Source of the DNA: an uncultured Actinomyces sp.
GTDB taxonomy: Bacteria > Actinomycetota > Actinomycetes > Actinomycetales > Actinomycetaceae
Assembly (NCBI GenBank): GCA_938028585.1
Contig: CALIZH010000164.1
Location: 1-5,479 of the forward strand
DNA length: 5,479 nucleotides
Reading direction: 5' to 3'
Positions 4,827 through 5,479 of the stretch are shown here, in pieces. A program made the position numbers and the translations under genes. Every line of letters starts with the position of its first letter. The stretch's first letter is position 1. The notes under the pieces are model-generated. The model saw only the letters and a list, made by a program, of their open reading frames with translations. It was not told the origin of the DNA and did no database searches.

Positions 4827-5479
4827 ATGGCGAAGCAGCCCACCCGCGACGATGTCGCTCGACTTGCCGGCACCTCAACTGCGGTAGTCAGTTACGTCGT
4901 CAACGGTGGGCCTCGCAATGTCCGCCCCGAAACCCGCAAACGCGTCCTCGAGGCGATCGAGCAATTGGGGTATCGCCCGAACGCCTCCGCGCAGTCTCTT
5001 TCACGAGGCCGCAGCGACCTTTTTGCCCTCCTCGTCCCCGACCTCGCGAACCCCTACCTCGCCGAGCTTGCCCAACGCCTCGAAGAAGAATTCTTCCGCA
5101 GAGACATGGTTTTGGTTGTCGGGGATTCTCATGATGACCAGGACCGCGAGTCGACGATTCTCGAGGCCTTTCGCCGCCAGCAGATCGCGGGGCTCGCCTG
5201 GTACGGCGTCACCCAACCGCTCCCTCTGGATCTTCTTGAAGACGCCTCGTTCCCAGTGGTTTTACTCAACGAACCCGACGGTCAGCGCATAGGAAACCAC
5301 TCGAGGATCACCCGCCTCGTCGCTGATGAACAGGAGGCTGCACGCATTGCGACTGAGCACCTCCTGCAGCACGGGAGGATTCGTGTGGCAATGGTTGCTG
5401 GCCCTAAGGGACGCCACAATGCCCGCGAGCGTATTCGTGGGTGGCGTTTGGCTTTGCGTCAGGCTGGGCTCGACGAGGG
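4827..5479 (+). CDS. LacI-family transcriptional repressor, truncated by window edge
   Basis: 217 codons are visible from the ATG at 4827 and the frame is open at the right edge; family members have about 330-350 residues, so roughly the last third is missing. The N-terminal helix-turn-helix reads TRDDVARLAGTSTAVVSYVV (6-25), the variant common in actinobacterial LacI proteins. NVRPETRKRVLEAIEQLGYR (31-50) and the hinge helix RPNASAQSLSRGRS (50-63), with Leu58 as the expected minor-groove leucine, complete the DNA-binding unit. The periplasmic-binding-protein-like effector domain begins at LFALLVPDLANPYLAELA (65-82) and includes VADEQEAARIATEHLLQHG (165-183) and ARERIRGWRLALRQAGL (199-215). 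The ligand is unknown. GGAG (4814-4817) lies 9 nt before the start. Placed 24 bp after the MFS transporter, it probably controls that operon, and hence itself, through the palindrome at 3355-3380. Genes beyond the right edge could show which pathway is involved. Confidence 0.95.
   Translation, partial: MAKQPTRDDVARLAGTSTAVVSYVVNGGPRNVRPETRKRVLEAIEQLGYRPNASAQSLSRGRSDLFALLVPDLANPYLAELAQRLEEEFFRRDMVLVVGDSHDDQDRESTILEAFRRQQIAGLAWYGVTQPLPLDLLEDASFPVVLLNEPDGQRIGNHSRITRLVADEQEAARIATEHLLQHGRIRVAMVAGPKGRHNARERIRGWRLALRQAGLDE

Noticed and set aside
1..5479. A novel multi-gene system, mobile element, CRISPR array or defence island
   Set aside because: All five genes fall in well-known families (ABC exporter, IlvE, LeuB, MHS transporter, LacI). 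I see no direct-repeat array, transposase, integrase, attachment site or obvious compositional break.

Overview
This is an ordinary chromosomal segment of a high-GC Gram-positive bacterium. The G/C-rich wobble positions, the strong GAGGAGG-type ribosome binding sites and the family variants present (a long IlvE of the actinobacterial/mitochondrial type, a 352-residue LeuB, and a LacI regulator with the TSTAVVSYVVNG recognition helix) all point to Actinobacteria. My best guess is Actinomycetaceae (Actinomyces/Schaalia-like), but this is inference from general resemblance and not a database match.

Layout. Positions 1-658 (minus strand) hold the first 219 codons of an ABC exporter permease of the CydD/CydC/siderophore-exporter type; the gene runs off the left edge. 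Positions 659-890 have no gene. They hold a cluster of ATGAC/GTCAT half-sites in front of the ABC gene and a perfect 12-bp hairpin whose T-rich tail lies on the plus strand. Positions 891-2042 (minus) are ilvE, the branched-chain amino acid aminotransferase. A 148-bp gap carries a probable ilvE promoter and a C-rich leuB 3' trailer. Positions 2191-3249 (minus) are leuB, 3-isopropylmalate dehydrogenase. Positions 3250-3446 form a divergent control region with a convincing plus-strand promoter covered by two palindromes. Positions 3447-4802 (plus) are an MFS transporter of the metabolite:H+ symporter (MHS) type. After 24 bp comes a LacI-family repressor (4827 onward, plus), cut by the right edge.

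How the genes fit together. LeuB and IlvE are both needed for leucine: LeuB makes 2-oxoisocaproate and IlvE transaminates it. They are transcribed in the same direction, but ilvE appears to have its own promoter. The MFS gene and the LacI gene form a tight two-gene operon. The 26-bp CG-centred palindrome on the operon promoter is the type of site a LacI-family protein binds, so the simplest model is substrate-induced, autoregulated uptake of one metabolite whose identity cannot be read from the sequence. The regulator's ribosome binding site can be masked by a hairpin with the end of the transporter gene, which would couple their translation.

I found no mobile element, CRISPR array, tRNA, rRNA or defence system, and no convincing previously undescribed system. 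The points most worth following up are regulatory: the operator array at 3345-3380, the half-site cluster at 684-746, the RBS-masking hairpin at 4782-4817 and the orphan plus-strand terminator at 781-814.
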